Positions 38,504-46,580 of a DNA stretch of 64,000 nucleotides are shown here, piece after piece. The notes beneath the pieces are model-generated. The model was not told the origin of the DNA. It saw only the letters and a list, made by a program, of their open reading frames with translations, and made no database searches. The translations under genes were made by a program, and so were the position numbers. Every line of letters starts with the position of its first letter. Positions within the stretch are counted from its first letter, which is position 1. Source of the stretch: Rhodanobacter thiooxydans (GTDB taxonomy: Bacteria > Pseudomonadota > Gammaproteobacteria > Xanthomonadales > Rhodanobacteraceae); NCBI RefSeq assembly GCF_021545845.1, contig NZ_CP088923.1, forward strand, positions 1,984,001 through 2,048,000, in the 5' to 3' direction.

Positions 38504-39278
38504 TCGCTCACCTGTTGCCCTGACGATCGAGAACCTACGGGTGACGCTCGGGGACAGCGCCGTGCTGGACGGCGCCTCGCTGCATCTGGCTGCCGGTACC
38601 ACGTTGGCGGTGATCGGTGCCTCCGGTTGCGGCAAGACCACCTTGCTGCGCGCGATTGCCGGGCTCGTGCCGATCGCGGCTGGCCGCATCACCCTCGGAA
38701 GCCAGCCCGTCGACGGGCTGCCGCCTCACCAGCGCGGCATGGTGTACCTCAATCAGGAGCCCTTGTTGTTTCCGCACCTGAACCTGTTCGACAACGTCGC
38801 CTTTGGTCTGCGGTTGCGGCATCGACCCGAGGCCGAGATTCGGGCGCGGGTCAGCGAGTTGATGGTCCTGCTCGAACTCGACGGGCTGGAGCGCCGTGCA
38901 CCCCACGCGTTGTCCGGTGGCCAGCGCCAACGCGCCGCGTTTGCCCGCGCCCTGATCGTGGAGCCCGCCTTGCTTCTGCTGGATGAGCCCTTCAGCAACC
39001 TCGATCCCGATACCCGGGTCAGCGCCCAGACGCTCTTTAAGCAAGTGGCGCGCACGCGTGGCATCACCTCAATGTTCGTGACGCACGATCTCAAAGAGTC
39101 GCTGCGCATGGGCGATACCTTCGCCCTGATGCGACGCGGGCAGCTGCGCCTCTACCACGATCGCGCTGCCTTTTGCGGCGACCCGGACACCGGCGTGGCA
39201 CGGGAAGCGGCCTTCTGGAGCCTCGTGATCGATGCCCCGGTCGCGTTCCCCTCCGGCGTGTCGCACCGGCGTACCTGA
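38496..39278 (+). CDS. ABC transporter ATP-binding protein, YnjD-like
   Basis: 260 residues with all nucleotide-binding motifs: Walker A GASGCGKTT (about residues 42-50), Q-loop in YLNQEPLLFPHL, signature LSGGQRQR, Walker B LLLLDEPFSNLD and the switch histidine in FVTHDLKES. There is no C-terminal regulatory domain. As the last gene of the overlapping set, it completes an importer with one lipoprotein, two permeases and one ATPase that dimerises. The order binding protein-permease-ATPase matches ynjB-C-D. Confidence 0.9.
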   Translation: MSNRSPVALTIENLRVTLGDSAVLDGASLHLAAGTTLAVIGASGCGKTTLLRAIAGLVPIAAGRITLGSQPVDGLPPHQRGMVYLNQEPLLFPHLNLFDNVAFGLRLRHRPEAEIRARVSELMVLLELDGLERRAPHALSGGQRQRAAFARALIVEPALLLLDEPFSNLDPDTRVSAQTLFKQVARTRGITSMFVTHDLKESLRMGDTFALMRRGQLRLYHDRAAFCGDPDTGVAREAAFWSLVIDAPVAFPSGVSHRRT

Positions 39279-39297
39279 CGCCTCGCGGGCGCGCGCG

Positions 39298-39888
39298 TTA
39301 CGACGGCAGGGACAGCCATCGCGCGGCATGGCGCAACCGCTGGACCATGGTGTAGCCGATCACGGCGATGAAGACGCCGGTCCAGATCAGGAGATGGCTA
39401 CGGTCCGCCACCATCAGCGTGAGGCAGATGAACGCCTCGGTGCGCTCCCCCAGGCCCGGGGAGTAGTGAAAGGATTTCACCGATGTATTGCGAATCGCCG
39501 CCGCGATCGACAGAAACAAGGACATCGCCACAGCGATTTCGCCCGCCAGGATCACCAGCATGAAGCGCGCCTCGGGATGACGCCACGCCAAGGCGACGAT
39601 CATGGCCACCTCGACCACACGATCGAAGGTGATGTCCATGATGGCGCCCAGGGGGCTGGTATGGGTCATGCGGGCGAGGGCGCCGTCCGACGCATCCAGC
39701 AACCCCGACAGCCACAGCAGGCCAATCCCCAGCCACGGTTGATCCAACGCGATGCTCAGCGCTGCGACCACACCTACCAGCATGGCCAGTGCCGTGACCG
39801 CATTCGCGGAGAGGCCCAGCGCCTTCAGGCCGCGGGCGACCCGGGCAATGAACGGTTCCACCAGATGACGTGCACGGGTATCGAGCAT
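39298..39888 (-). CDS. CDP-alcohol phosphatidyltransferase, YnjF-like
   Basis: 196-residue membrane protein with about six helices. The catalytic motif is D65-x2-D68-G69-x2-A72-R73-x7-G81-x3-D85-x3-D89, complete in acidic residues. The spacing of seven between AR and G is one shorter than canonical PgsA-type enzymes, and from memory the same as in YnjF. These enzymes transfer a head group or phosphatidyl unit between a CDP-linked donor and an alcohol. It is convergent with the transporter, 19 bases from the ATPase stop. In Escherichia coli ynjF ends the ynjBCD operon, so the association recurs here. Substrate unknown. Confidence 0.85.
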   Translation of the reverse strand: MLDTRARHLVEPFIARVARGLKALGLSANAVTALAMLVGVVAALSIALDQPWLGIGLLWLSGLLDASDGALARMTHTSPLGAIMDITFDRVVEVAMIVALAWRHPEARFMLVILAGEIAVAMSLFLSIAAAIRNTSVKSFHYSPGLGERTEAFICLTLMVADRSHLLIWTGVFIAVIGYTMVQRLRHAARWLSLPS

Positions 39889-39943
39889 GGTTCCTCAACG
39901 AAGCAAGCAGCCCACAGGCCAGAAAGAAAAAGGGCAAGGCGCC

Positions 39944-40233
39944 CTAGAATAGGTCCGACACCGTGACGCGGAGCTTGCCACTGGGGCGAGGGGGATGTCA
40001 TCGACAAAATGGCTGTGCAGCTCGATCTGCACCCCCAGCACGCGCCGCGTTTCGTGCTCGATCATGGCCAGCGCCTGCTCATCAAAGCGCGGCTCGCGGA
40101 CAATGGATACATCCAGCCGATCCAGCTGACGCTGGACTACCTGGAACCGCTCCACGCCAGGGACGCCCTTGCCCAACTCACGCCAGCGCTGGCAAGGGGC
40201 GACACGGCCGCGCCACAGGCGGCGACGGTGCAT
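39944..40233 (-). pseudogene. C-terminal remnant of CapK/phenylacetate-CoA-ligase-like adenylating enzyme, frameshifted
   Basis: The frame gives GVERFQVVQRQLDRLDVSIV, then RRVLGVQIELHSHFVDDIPLAP, which matches the C-terminal domain of CapK-type adenylate-forming enzymes. After DDIPLA the frame breaks; shifting by one base gives SGKLRVTVSDLF and a stop at 39944-39946, the expected SGK end with the catalytic lysine. A single-base loss in the C-rich run near 39980 explains this. The large N-terminal domain is absent. It lies 55 bases upstream of the phosphatidyltransferase gene in the same direction, so the two may once have formed an operon. Confidence 0.6.
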
Positions 40234-40266
40234 GCAGGGGCCAAGGGCTCCGATGACCTCCCGTAA

Positions 40267-40649
40267 AGATTAAAGAGAGGCGCTCACCTGGCCAAAGGAT
40301 TCATGGCGTCACGCAACAGCCAATGCGGCGACCTGCCCGTCACCGGCAGCCCGATGCGCCTCGGCCCGGCGCTGCCGTTACCATGACGCCCGTACCCGCA
40401 GCGGGGACGGCAGGGGCGAGGCCCTGTCGTGACACGACACTCGCCTCATCACCTAGAGACCGACATGCCCGATTCGTAGAACCTTTAGATGCCGACCGAG
40501 CTCAAGTTCAATAGCACGGAGGTCGATTAGCGAGGGGTTATCCGGGTAGGTTAGGGCTTCTGCCCCAAGCGGCCAGCGGAGTCAACGCTCGCGCCCGTTA
40601 CCCTCGTAGATCCTCACCGTACGGTCCATGGAGGAGGGGTAGAATCCGT
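40267..40649. other. Non-coding decayed stretch at right end of island
   Basis: About 380 bases with no convincing gene. Short open frames here have no family motifs, ribosome binding site or codon bias. It may be the scar of lost island genes, such as the 5' part of the CapK-like gene. Confidence 0.5.
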
Positions 40650-40678
40650 TTGCACCGCGAGATGTTGTCGGCTATGAT
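40650..40678 (+). promoter_or_regulatory. Strong promoter upstream of decayed tRNA and rimP
   Basis: TTGCAC (40650-40655), a 17-base spacer and TATGAT (40673-40678). It has the layout of a tRNA promoter: the tRNA-like sequence begins 12 bases after the -10 box. It could now drive rimP-nusA-infB if the terminator at 40772 is bypassed. Confidence 0.6.
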
Positions 40679-40690
40679 CAACAAACTCTG

Positions 40691-40753
40691 ATGCGGCCAA
40701 GCGGCAGCCTGATGGTCTCAGTAGGATAGAGCCTGAATCCTGCCCCCGCTACC
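40691..40753 (+). pseudogene. Decayed tRNA-fMet-like sequence at attR
   Basis: It begins TGCGG, preceded by ACTCTGA exactly as in the intact tRNA (12 shared bases, 40684-40695 and 31353-31364), and ends with the exact 20-base tRNA 3' end including CCA. The middle is shortened and unrelated; it lacks an anticodon arm, and CTCAGTAGGATAGAG looks like a D-arm of another tRNA. It cannot fold as a tRNA. Confidence 0.6.
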
Positions 40754-40754
40754 A
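40734..40754 (+). repeat. attR: tRNA-fMet 3' end direct repeat
   Basis: Exact second copy of the 21 bases at 31417-31437, marking the right boundary of the island. Confidence 0.85.
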
Positions 40755-40771
40755 GATCTTTCTTGATGTAA

Positions 40772-40795
40772 GAAAGCCTCCTCGTGAGGCTTTTT
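40772..40795 (+). terminator. Rho-independent terminator after tRNA site
   Basis: AAAGCCTC, loop CTCGT, GAGGCTTT, then T residues. It lies 18 bases after the tRNA-like CCA and was probably the original metY terminator, now separated from the intact tRNA by the island. Confidence 0.75.
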
Positions 40796-40946
40796 TGTTG
40801 GGCGCAAGGGATGCGCTGCGCGGGGCCGGCTCAGGCAGCGCCCGCAGCGGAAAGAGCTGCATGGAGTGGGACATCGGCGAGATAGGGAAATGGGCCGTTG
40901 GAGCCCATTTTTTGTTTCTGCGGTTCTCACAGTGGGAAGGCGACCC

Positions 40947-41480
40947 ATGGATACACAGGCACTGGCGCAACGTTTCAGCGGGGTTCTGGCCGATCTGGGC
41001 CTGGAATGCCTTGGTGTGGAGTTCACCCCGTCGCAAGGGCAGAGTACCCTGCGCGTCTACCTGGACTTGCTGGACCGGGAGGCGGGCGACGGCGAACGTC
41101 GCGAGGTCGGCATCGAGGATTGCGAGACCGCCAGCCGTGAGCTGTCCGCCTTGCTGGACGTCGAGGATCCGATTCCCGGCCACTACGTGCTGGAAGTTTC
41201 CTCGCCGGGTCTGGATCGGCCGCTGTTCACCGCTGCGCAGTTTGCGCGGGCCAGCGGGCAGGAAGTGAAGGTGCTGCTGCGGGCGCCGCTGGAAGGCCGC
41301 CGTCGCCTGCGCGGCAAGCTGGTTTCGGCGGAAGGCGGGCACGTCGTGCTGGACGCCGAAGGCAAGACATTCGAATTCGAGCACGCGCTGGTGGAAAGTG
41401 CGCGTGTGGTGCCGGACTGGGTGGCGCTCGGTTATGCGCCGCAACCCAAGCCCGGCGGCAAGATGCCCGGCAAGAAATAA
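40947..41480 (+). CDS. rimP: Ribosome maturation factor RimP
   Basis: Needed for late 30S subunit maturation. 177 residues with start [10 protein letters not shown] and GGGAAGG as ribosome binding site. The family block [12 protein letters not shown] is intact, and [17 protein letters not shown] near the C-terminus marks the second domain. It heads the rimP-nusA-infB operon as in most bacteria. Confidence 0.93.
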   Translation: MDTQALAQRFSGVLADLGLECLGVEFTPSQGQSTLRVYLDLLDREAGDGERREVGIEDCETASRELSALLDVEDPIPGHYVLEVSSPGLDRPLFTAAQFARASGQEVKVLLRAPLEGRRRLRGKLVSAEGGHVVLDAEGKTFEFEHALVESARVVPDWVALGYAPQPKPGGKMPGKK

Positions 41481-41582
41481 TCGCTGCGGCCATCCGGGGC
41501 CGCGTTCAAGGTTTTGTGTTCCTGGATGGGCGTAACAATTCAACCATCGGCATCCGGACGGGGTGTCTACGGAGTTGCAGTA

Positions 41583-43088
41583 ATGAGCAAAGAACTTTTG
41601 CTGGTCGTCGACGCGGTCGCCAATGAAAAGGGCGTGCCGCTGGAAGTGATTTTCGAGGCGATGGAGGCCGCGCTGGCCTCGGCCGCGAAGAAGCGCTATC
41701 CGGACGAGGAGCCCGATATCCGCGTGTCGATCGACCACAACACCGGCGAGTACGAGACGTTCCGCCGCTGGGAAATCATCGCCGACGACGGCGAGATGGA
41801 ATCGCCGTCGTACCAGCTGCGCCTGATGGATGCGCTGGACGAGCGCGCCGACGCCAAGGTGGGCGAGTACATCGAGCAGCAGATCGAGAACGCCGAGTTC
41901 GGCCGCATCGCCGCGCAGGCCGCCAAGCAGGTGATCGTGCAGCGCGTGCGCGAGGCCGAGCGCCAGCAGGTGGTCGACGCGTTTGCCGACCGCGTGGGCG
42001 AGCTGGTCACCGGCATCGTCAAGCGCGTCGAGCGCGGCAACATCTATCTCGACCTGGGCAGCAACGCCGAGGCGTTCATTCCGCGCGACAAGACCATTCC
42101 GCGCGAATCGGCCCGTGTCGGCGATCGCGTGCGCGGCTATCTGTACGAGGTGCGCTCCGAGGCGCGCGGCCCGCAGCTGTTCGTGTCGCGTGCCGCGCCG
42201 GAGTTCATGATCGAGCTGTTCAAGCTGGAGGTGCCGGAAGTCGGCCAGGGCCTGGTCGAGATCAAGGGCTGCGCCCGTGATCCGGGCGACCGCGCCAAGA
42301 TCGCCGTGCTGGCCCACGACAGTCGCACCGATCCGATCGGCGCCTGCATCGGCATGCGCGGCTCGCGCGTGCAGGCGGTGTCCAACGACCTCAACGGCGA
42401 GCGCGTCGACATCATCCTGTGGCACGAGAACCAGGCGCAGTACGTCATCAACGCGATGGCGCCGGCGGAAGTGCAGTCCATCATCATGGATGAGGAAAAG
42501 CACTCGATGGACATTGCGGTGGCTGAGGACAAGCTGTCCCAGGCGATCGGCCGCGGCGGCCAGAACGTGCGCCTGGCCAGCAAGCTGACCGGCTGGCAGC
42601 TCAACGTGATGACCCAGGACCAGGTCACCGCCAAGAGCGAGTCCGAGCAGGAGGCCGCGCGCCAGCTGTTCATGGACAAGCTCGAGGTGGACCAGGAGAT
42701 CGCCGTGATCCTCGTGCAGGAGGGCTTCTCCAGCATCGAGGAGATCGCCTACGTGCCCAGCGCCGAGCTGCTGGCGGTGGAGGGCTTCGACGAGGACATC
42801 GTCGAGGAACTGCGCGCCCGCGCCCGTGACGCGCTGCTGACCGAGGCACTGGCGGTGGAGGAGGGCGTCGGTGAACATCAGCCTTCCGAGGAGCTGCTGG
42901 CGCTGGACGGCATGGACGAGGAGACGGCCTTTGCGCTGGCCGCGCGTGCGGTGACCACGGTCGACGACCTGGCCGACCTGGCGGTGGACGACCTGATCGA
43001 CATCGAAGGTATGGATGAGGAGCGTGCCGCGGCGCTGATCATGGCTGCACGTGCGCCGATGATCGCGCGGCTGGAGAAGGGTGGCTGA
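41583..43088 (+). CDS. nusA: Transcription elongation/termination factor NusA
   Basis: 501 residues. Order: N-terminal polymerase-binding domain (MSKELLLVVDAVANEKGV), S1 domain (VERGNIYLDLGSNAEAFIP), KH1 with KIAVLAHD and GACIGMRGSRVQ, KH2 with QAIGRGGQNVRLA, and two C-terminal helix-hairpin acidic repeats (ELLAVEGFDEDIVEELRARA and ELLALDGMDEETAFALAARA). The two repeats match the long proteobacterial form that contacts the polymerase alpha subunit and lambda N. The start ATG at 41583 fits the family; it lies 102 bases after rimP. Confidence 0.95.
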   Translation: MSKELLLVVDAVANEKGVPLEVIFEAMEAALASAAKKRYPDEEPDIRVSIDHNTGEYETFRRWEIIADDGEMESPSYQLRLMDALDERADAKVGEYIEQQIENAEFGRIAAQAAKQVIVQRVREAERQQVVDAFADRVGELVTGIVKRVERGNIYLDLGSNAEAFIPRDKTIPRESARVGDRVRGYLYEVRSEARGPQLFVSRAAPEFMIELFKLEVPEVGQGLVEIKGCARDPGDRAKIAVLAHDSRTDPIGACIGMRGSRVQAVSNDLNGERVDIILWHENQAQYVINAMAPAEVQSIIMDEEKHSMDIAVAEDKLSQAIGRGGQNVRLASKLTGWQLNVMTQDQVTAKSESEQEAARQLFMDKLEVDQEIAVILVQEGFSSIEEIAYVPSAELLAVEGFDEDIVEELRARARDALLTEALAVEEGVGEHQPSEELLALDGMDEETAFALAARAVTTVDDLADLAVDDLIDIEGMDEERAAALIMAARAPMIARLEKGG

Positions 43089-43123
43089 CCACAGGCGGCG
43101 GCAGCCCCGGAGGGGTTGCCGGG

Positions 43124-43144
43124 AAAGGCTTCGGCGAAGCCTTT
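43124..43144 (+). other. Hairpin in nusA-infB spacer
   Basis: AAAGGCTTC, GGC, GAAGCCTTT, a perfect 9-bp stem without a following T run. A second GC-rich hairpin (GCAGCCCC...GGGGTTGC) precedes it. Possibly an RNA processing or attenuation site. Confidence 0.4.
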
Positions 43145-43219
43145 CACCACGGATGGAGGTGGCGGCGCAGATGATGCCGCACGGACGATAGGCGCGGGAA
43201 CGGCGGAGCAAACAACACG

Positions 43220-46015
43220 ATGTCGGATGTTACGATCAAACAACTCGCCCAGGTACTGGGCATGCCGGTCGACCGGCTGCTGACGCAGCTGGGCGAGGCA
43301 GGCATGAAATTCTCCGACCAGGAGCAGGTCATCAGCAGCACCGAGAAGGTGAAGCTGCTCGGTTTCCTGCGCCGCACGCATGGCAAGGGCGAAGCCGCCA
43401 GCGAGGCCGACGACAGCGCGCCGCGCCAGATCACCTTGAAGCGCCGCACGGTCGGCGAGCTGAAGGTGGCGACGCCCGGCGGCCGCGGCGCCGCAGGCAC
43501 GGCCAAGACGGTCAATGTCGAGGTGCGCGCCAAGCGCACCTACGTCAAGCGCAGCGTGATCGCCGAGGAAGCCAGCGCCGAACCCGAGCGCGAGGAGGCC
43601 GTGCGCAAGCTGCAGGAATCGCAGCAGCAGCGTGAGCAGGAAGAGCGCGAGCGGGTCGAGGCCGAGCAGCGCCGCCAGGCGGAGGCGCAGCACGCCCTGG
43701 ACGAACAGCGCCGCAAGGCCGAAAAGGAGCAGCGTGAGGCGGAACTGGCTCGCGCGGCCGAGCCGGTGGCGGTCGAACACGTCGAGGCGACGCCGGAACC
43801 GGCGGCCGAAGTGGCGCCTGCGGCCGCCCACGACGACGCCACCGGGACCGTCCAGCGCATCGACCAGCGCGACCTGGGCATGATCCTGCCGCGCATCCAC
43901 GAGCCGCGCAAACGCGAAAAGCTGGTCAAGCCGGTGGCGGCGCCCGCGGCGCCGGCCGCTCCTGCGGCGCGTGGTGCGGTGGCCGGTGCGGCGGCACCGG
44001 CCGCGGCCGGCGAGGCCGCTCGCGGCAAGCCCAAGCATCCGCGTGAGCGCAGCGAGAATCTCGGCAAGGAAGACCGCGAGGCCGGCAAGCGCTTTGCCGG
44101 CGGCCAGATGCATCTGAGCGAGGCCGACCGTGCCCGTCGCTCTTCCAGCAGCAAGCGCGCCAAGCCCGGCCGCAGCGGCGGCCGCGAAGCATTGCGCGGC
44201 GGCGGTGCGGCGGCGGCCGGTCCGCACGGCTTTTCACGACCCACCGCGCCGGTGGTGCGCGAGGTGGTGGTCAGCGATACCAACGTGGTGGCCGACCTCG
44301 CCCAGAAGATGGCGGTGAAGGGATCGGAAGTGGTCAAGGCGCTGTTCAAGATGGGCGTGATGGCGACCATCAACCAGACGGTCGACCACGACACCGCGGT
44401 GCTGGTGGTCGAGGAGCTGGGCCACACACCGGTGGCGGACACCCAGAACAACGCCGAGGAGACGCTGGCGGCGCATACCCAGAACATCGAACTGGAGGGC
44501 GAGAAGGTCACGCGCCCGCCGGTGGTGACGATCATGGGCCACGTCGACCACGGCAAAACCTCGCTGCTCGACTACATCCGCCGTACCAAGGTCGCCTCCG
44601 GCGAAGCCGGCGGCATCACCCAGCACATCGGTGCCTACCATGTGGAGACTTCCAGAGGCGTGATCACGTTCCTGGATACCCCCGGCCACGCCGCGTTCAC
44701 CTCGATGCGCGCCCGTGGTGCGCAGTCGACCGATATCGTGATCCTGGTGGTGGCCGCCGACGACGGCGTGAAACCGCAGACGATCGAGGCGGTCAAGCAC
44801 GCGCGTGCCGCCAAGGTGCCGCTGATCGTGGCCGTCAACAAGATGGACAAGGACGGCGCGAACCCGGACAACGTCAAGCAGGGCCTGGTGGCGCAGGAAG
44901 TAGTGCCGGAGGACTGGGGCGGCGACGTGCAGTTCGTGCCGGTGTCGGCGAAGACCGGCATGGGCATCGAGAACCTGCTCGACGCGATCTCGGTGCAGGC
45001 CGAGGTGATGGAATTGAGGGCGGTCGTCGACGGCCGCGCCTCCGGCGTGGTGATCGAATCCAGCCTGGACCGCGGTCGCGGTCCGGTGGCCACGGTGCTG
45101 GTGCAGCAGGGTACGCTGCGCAAGGGCGACTTCGTGGTCTGCGGCGTCGAGTACGGCCGCATGCGCGCGCTGATCGACGAGACCGGCAAGCAGGTGGCCG
45201 AAGCCGGCCCGTCGATCCCGGTGCAGGTGCTGGGTCTTTCCGGCGTGCCGGAAACCGGCGACGATTTCGTCGCCGTCGAGGACGAGCGCCTGGCTCGCGA
45301 AGTGGCCGAGGAGCGCCAGCTCAAGCGGCGCGAGACGCGGATGGTCAGCAAGAGCAACCGGCTCGAGGACATCATCGCGAAGATGGGCCAGGGCGAGGAG
45401 CAGCAGACGCTCAACATCCTGGTCAAGGGCGACGTGCAGGGCTCGGTCGAGGCGTTGCGCGAGTCGCTGACCCAGATCGGCAACGATCGGGTTCGCGTCA
45501 ACGTGGTCGCCTCCGGCGTCGGCGGCATCACCGAATCCGATGCCACGCTGGCCACCGCCTCGAAGGCGCTGTTGATCGGCTTCAACGTGCGTGCCGATGC
45601 TTCGGCGCGCAAGGTGATCGAGACGAACGCCGTGGACGTGCGCTATTTCTCGATCATCTACGACGTGATCGACCAGGTGACCCAGGCGGCCACCGGCCTG
45701 CTCGGCATGGAAGTGCGCGAGGACATCATCGGCACCGCCGAGGTCCGCGACGTGTTCCGCAGCTCCAAGTTCGGTGCGGTTGCCGGCTGCATGGTCACCG
45801 AAGGTTCGGTCAAGCGGAACAAGCCGATCCGCGTGCTGCGCGACCACGTGGTGATCTTCGAGGGCGAGCTGGAATCGCTGCGCCGTTTCAAGGACCTGGT
45901 CGACGAAGTCCGTGCGGGCATGGAATGCGGCATCGCCGTGAAGCAGTACAACGACGTCAAGCCGGGCGACCAGATCGAGTGCTTCGAGCGCACCGAGGTG
46001 GCACGTACCTTGTGA
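43220..46015 (+). CDS. infB: Translation initiation factor IF-2
   Basis: GTPase that places initiator tRNA on the 30S subunit. 931 residues. An IF2 N-terminal domain covers residues 1-52, then comes a long charged, coiled-coil and Ala/Pro-rich linker (about 110-330) with repeated Glu-Arg segments. A second IF2_N domain lies near 350-400, then the GTPase with [17 protein letters not shown] and [10 protein letters not shown], and domains II-IV. Its substrate, the initiator tRNA, is encoded just across the island. The linker length explains the size above the 890-residue Escherichia coli protein. Confidence 0.96.
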   Translation: MSDVTIKQLAQVLGMPVDRLLTQLGEAGMKFSDQEQVISSTEKVKLLGFLRRTHGKGEAASEADDSAPRQITLKRRTVGELKVATPGGRGAAGTAKTVNVEVRAKRTYVKRSVIAEEASAEPEREEAVRKLQESQQQREQEERERVEAEQRRQAEAQHALDEQRRKAEKEQREAELARAAEPVAVEHVEATPEPAAEVAPAAAHDDATGTVQRIDQRDLGMILPRIHEPRKREKLVKPVAAPAAPAAPAARGAVAGAAAPAAAGEAARGKPKHPRERSENLGKEDREAGKRFAGGQMHLSEADRARRSSSSKRAKPGRSGGREALRGGGAAAAGPHGFSRPTAPVVREVVVSDTNVVADLAQKMAVKGSEVVKALFKMGVMATINQTVDHDTAVLVVEELGHTPVADTQNNAEETLAAHTQNIELEGEKVTRPPVVTIMGHVDHGKTSLLDYIRRTKVASGEAGGITQHIGAYHVETSRGVITFLDTPGHAAFTSMRARGAQSTDIVILVVAADDGVKPQTIEAVKHARAAKVPLIVAVNKMDKDGANPDNVKQGLVAQEVVPEDWGGDVQFVPVSAKTGMGIENLLDAISVQAEVMELRAVVDGRASGVVIESSLDRGRGPVATVLVQQGTLRKGDFVVCGVEYGRMRALIDETGKQVAEAGPSIPVQVLGLSGVPETGDDFVAVEDERLAREVAEERQLKRRETRMVSKSNRLEDIIAKMGQGEEQQTLNILVKGDVQGSVEALRESLTQIGNDRVRVNVVASGVGGITESDATLATASKALLIGFNVRADASARKVIETNAVDVRYFSIIYDVIDQVTQAATGLLGMEVREDIIGTAEVRDVFRSSKFGAVAGCMVTEGSVKRNKPIRVLRDHVVIFEGELESLRRFKDLVDEVRAGMECGIAVKQYNDVKPGDQIECFERTEVARTL

Positions 46016-46038
46016 TGCCTGCGGCATCGCAAGGTACG

Positions 46039-46159
46039 CGGGATTCGGGAGACGGGATTCGGGATTCGGCAAAAGCAAAAGATGAATCCCGTTTGCCCCG
46101 TTCTTGCCGTAACCCGCTTTTGCTCTAACGAATCCCGAATCCCGAATCCCGAATCCCGG
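46039..46159. repeat. Inverted GGGATTCG/CGAATCCC array between infB and rbfA
   Basis: The left arm (46039-46069) and right arm (46129-46159) consist of head-to-tail CGGGATTC units and their inverse. GCAAAAGC next to the left arm and GCTTTTGC next to the right extend the pairing, so the transcript should fold into a long stem inside the infB-rbfA message. Confidence 0.8.
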
Positions 46160-46168
46160 CCTCCAACC

Positions 46169-46552
46169 ATGCCCTCCCGCGATTTCAAACGTACCGACCG
46201 CATTGGCGCCGAACTGCGCCGTGAGCTGGGCTTGCTGGTGCACGCGGCGGTGCGCGACCACGGGCTGCCGTCGACCAGCGTAAGCGACGTGGAGATCACC
46301 CGTGACCTCGACTGGGCCACGGTGTGGGTGACCACCATGCTGCCCGAGCAGGGCTTGCCGGCGGTGAAGGCGCTCAACGAGATGAGCCATGAGATCCGCC
46401 ACGCACTGGCGCACAGCGGCATGCGCATGCGCCGGGTGCCGGAGCTGAAGTTCAAGTACGACGATTCGGTCGACAAGGGCGAGCGCATCGAGTCGCTGCT
46501 GCGCCAGCAGGCGCGCGATCTGACGCCGCCGGATGGCGGCGAGCGCGATTGA
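46169..46552 (+). CDS. rbfA: Ribosome-binding factor A
   Basis: 127-residue KH-fold protein that assists 16S rRNA 5' end maturation. The start is MPSRDFKRTDRIGAEL and the family core VSDVEITRDLDWATVWVT follows. RVPELKFKYDDSVDKGERIESLL is the typical C-terminus. It begins 10 bases after the repeat array; no clear Shine-Dalgarno sequence is visible apart from CCTCCAACC, which is antisense-like. Confidence 0.93.
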   Translation: MPSRDFKRTDRIGAELRRELGLLVHAAVRDHGLPSTSVSDVEITRDLDWATVWVTTMLPEQGLPAVKALNEMSHEIRHALAHSGMRMRRVPELKFKYDDSVDKGERIESLLRQQARDLTPPDGGERD

Positions 46553-46580
46553 ATCGCCAGTACGGAATTCCGCCGAGTCG

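Larger units (their letters stand above)
31417..40754. mobile_element. Genomic island inserted at tRNA-fMet 3' end
   Basis: The last 20 bases of the tRNA gene and the next base (31417-31437) recur exactly at 40734-40754, just before the old tRNA terminator and rimP. Between the copies lie a recombinase remnant reading into the tRNA, a transposase fragment, a bufferin-like gene and a transport cluster. These genes do not belong to the conserved nuo-metY-rimP order. By eye, coding bias in the receptor gene is weaker and GC lower than in the flanking genes. No intact integrase remains, so the island is probably fixed. Confidence 0.85.

Noticed and set aside
40009..40266. 85-codon plus-strand frame at right end of island
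   Set aside because: It is antisense to the CapK-like remnant, which has recognisable homology on the other strand.
40323..40514. 63-codon plus-strand frame in the non-coding stretch
   Set aside because: No ribosome binding site, motif or codon bias.
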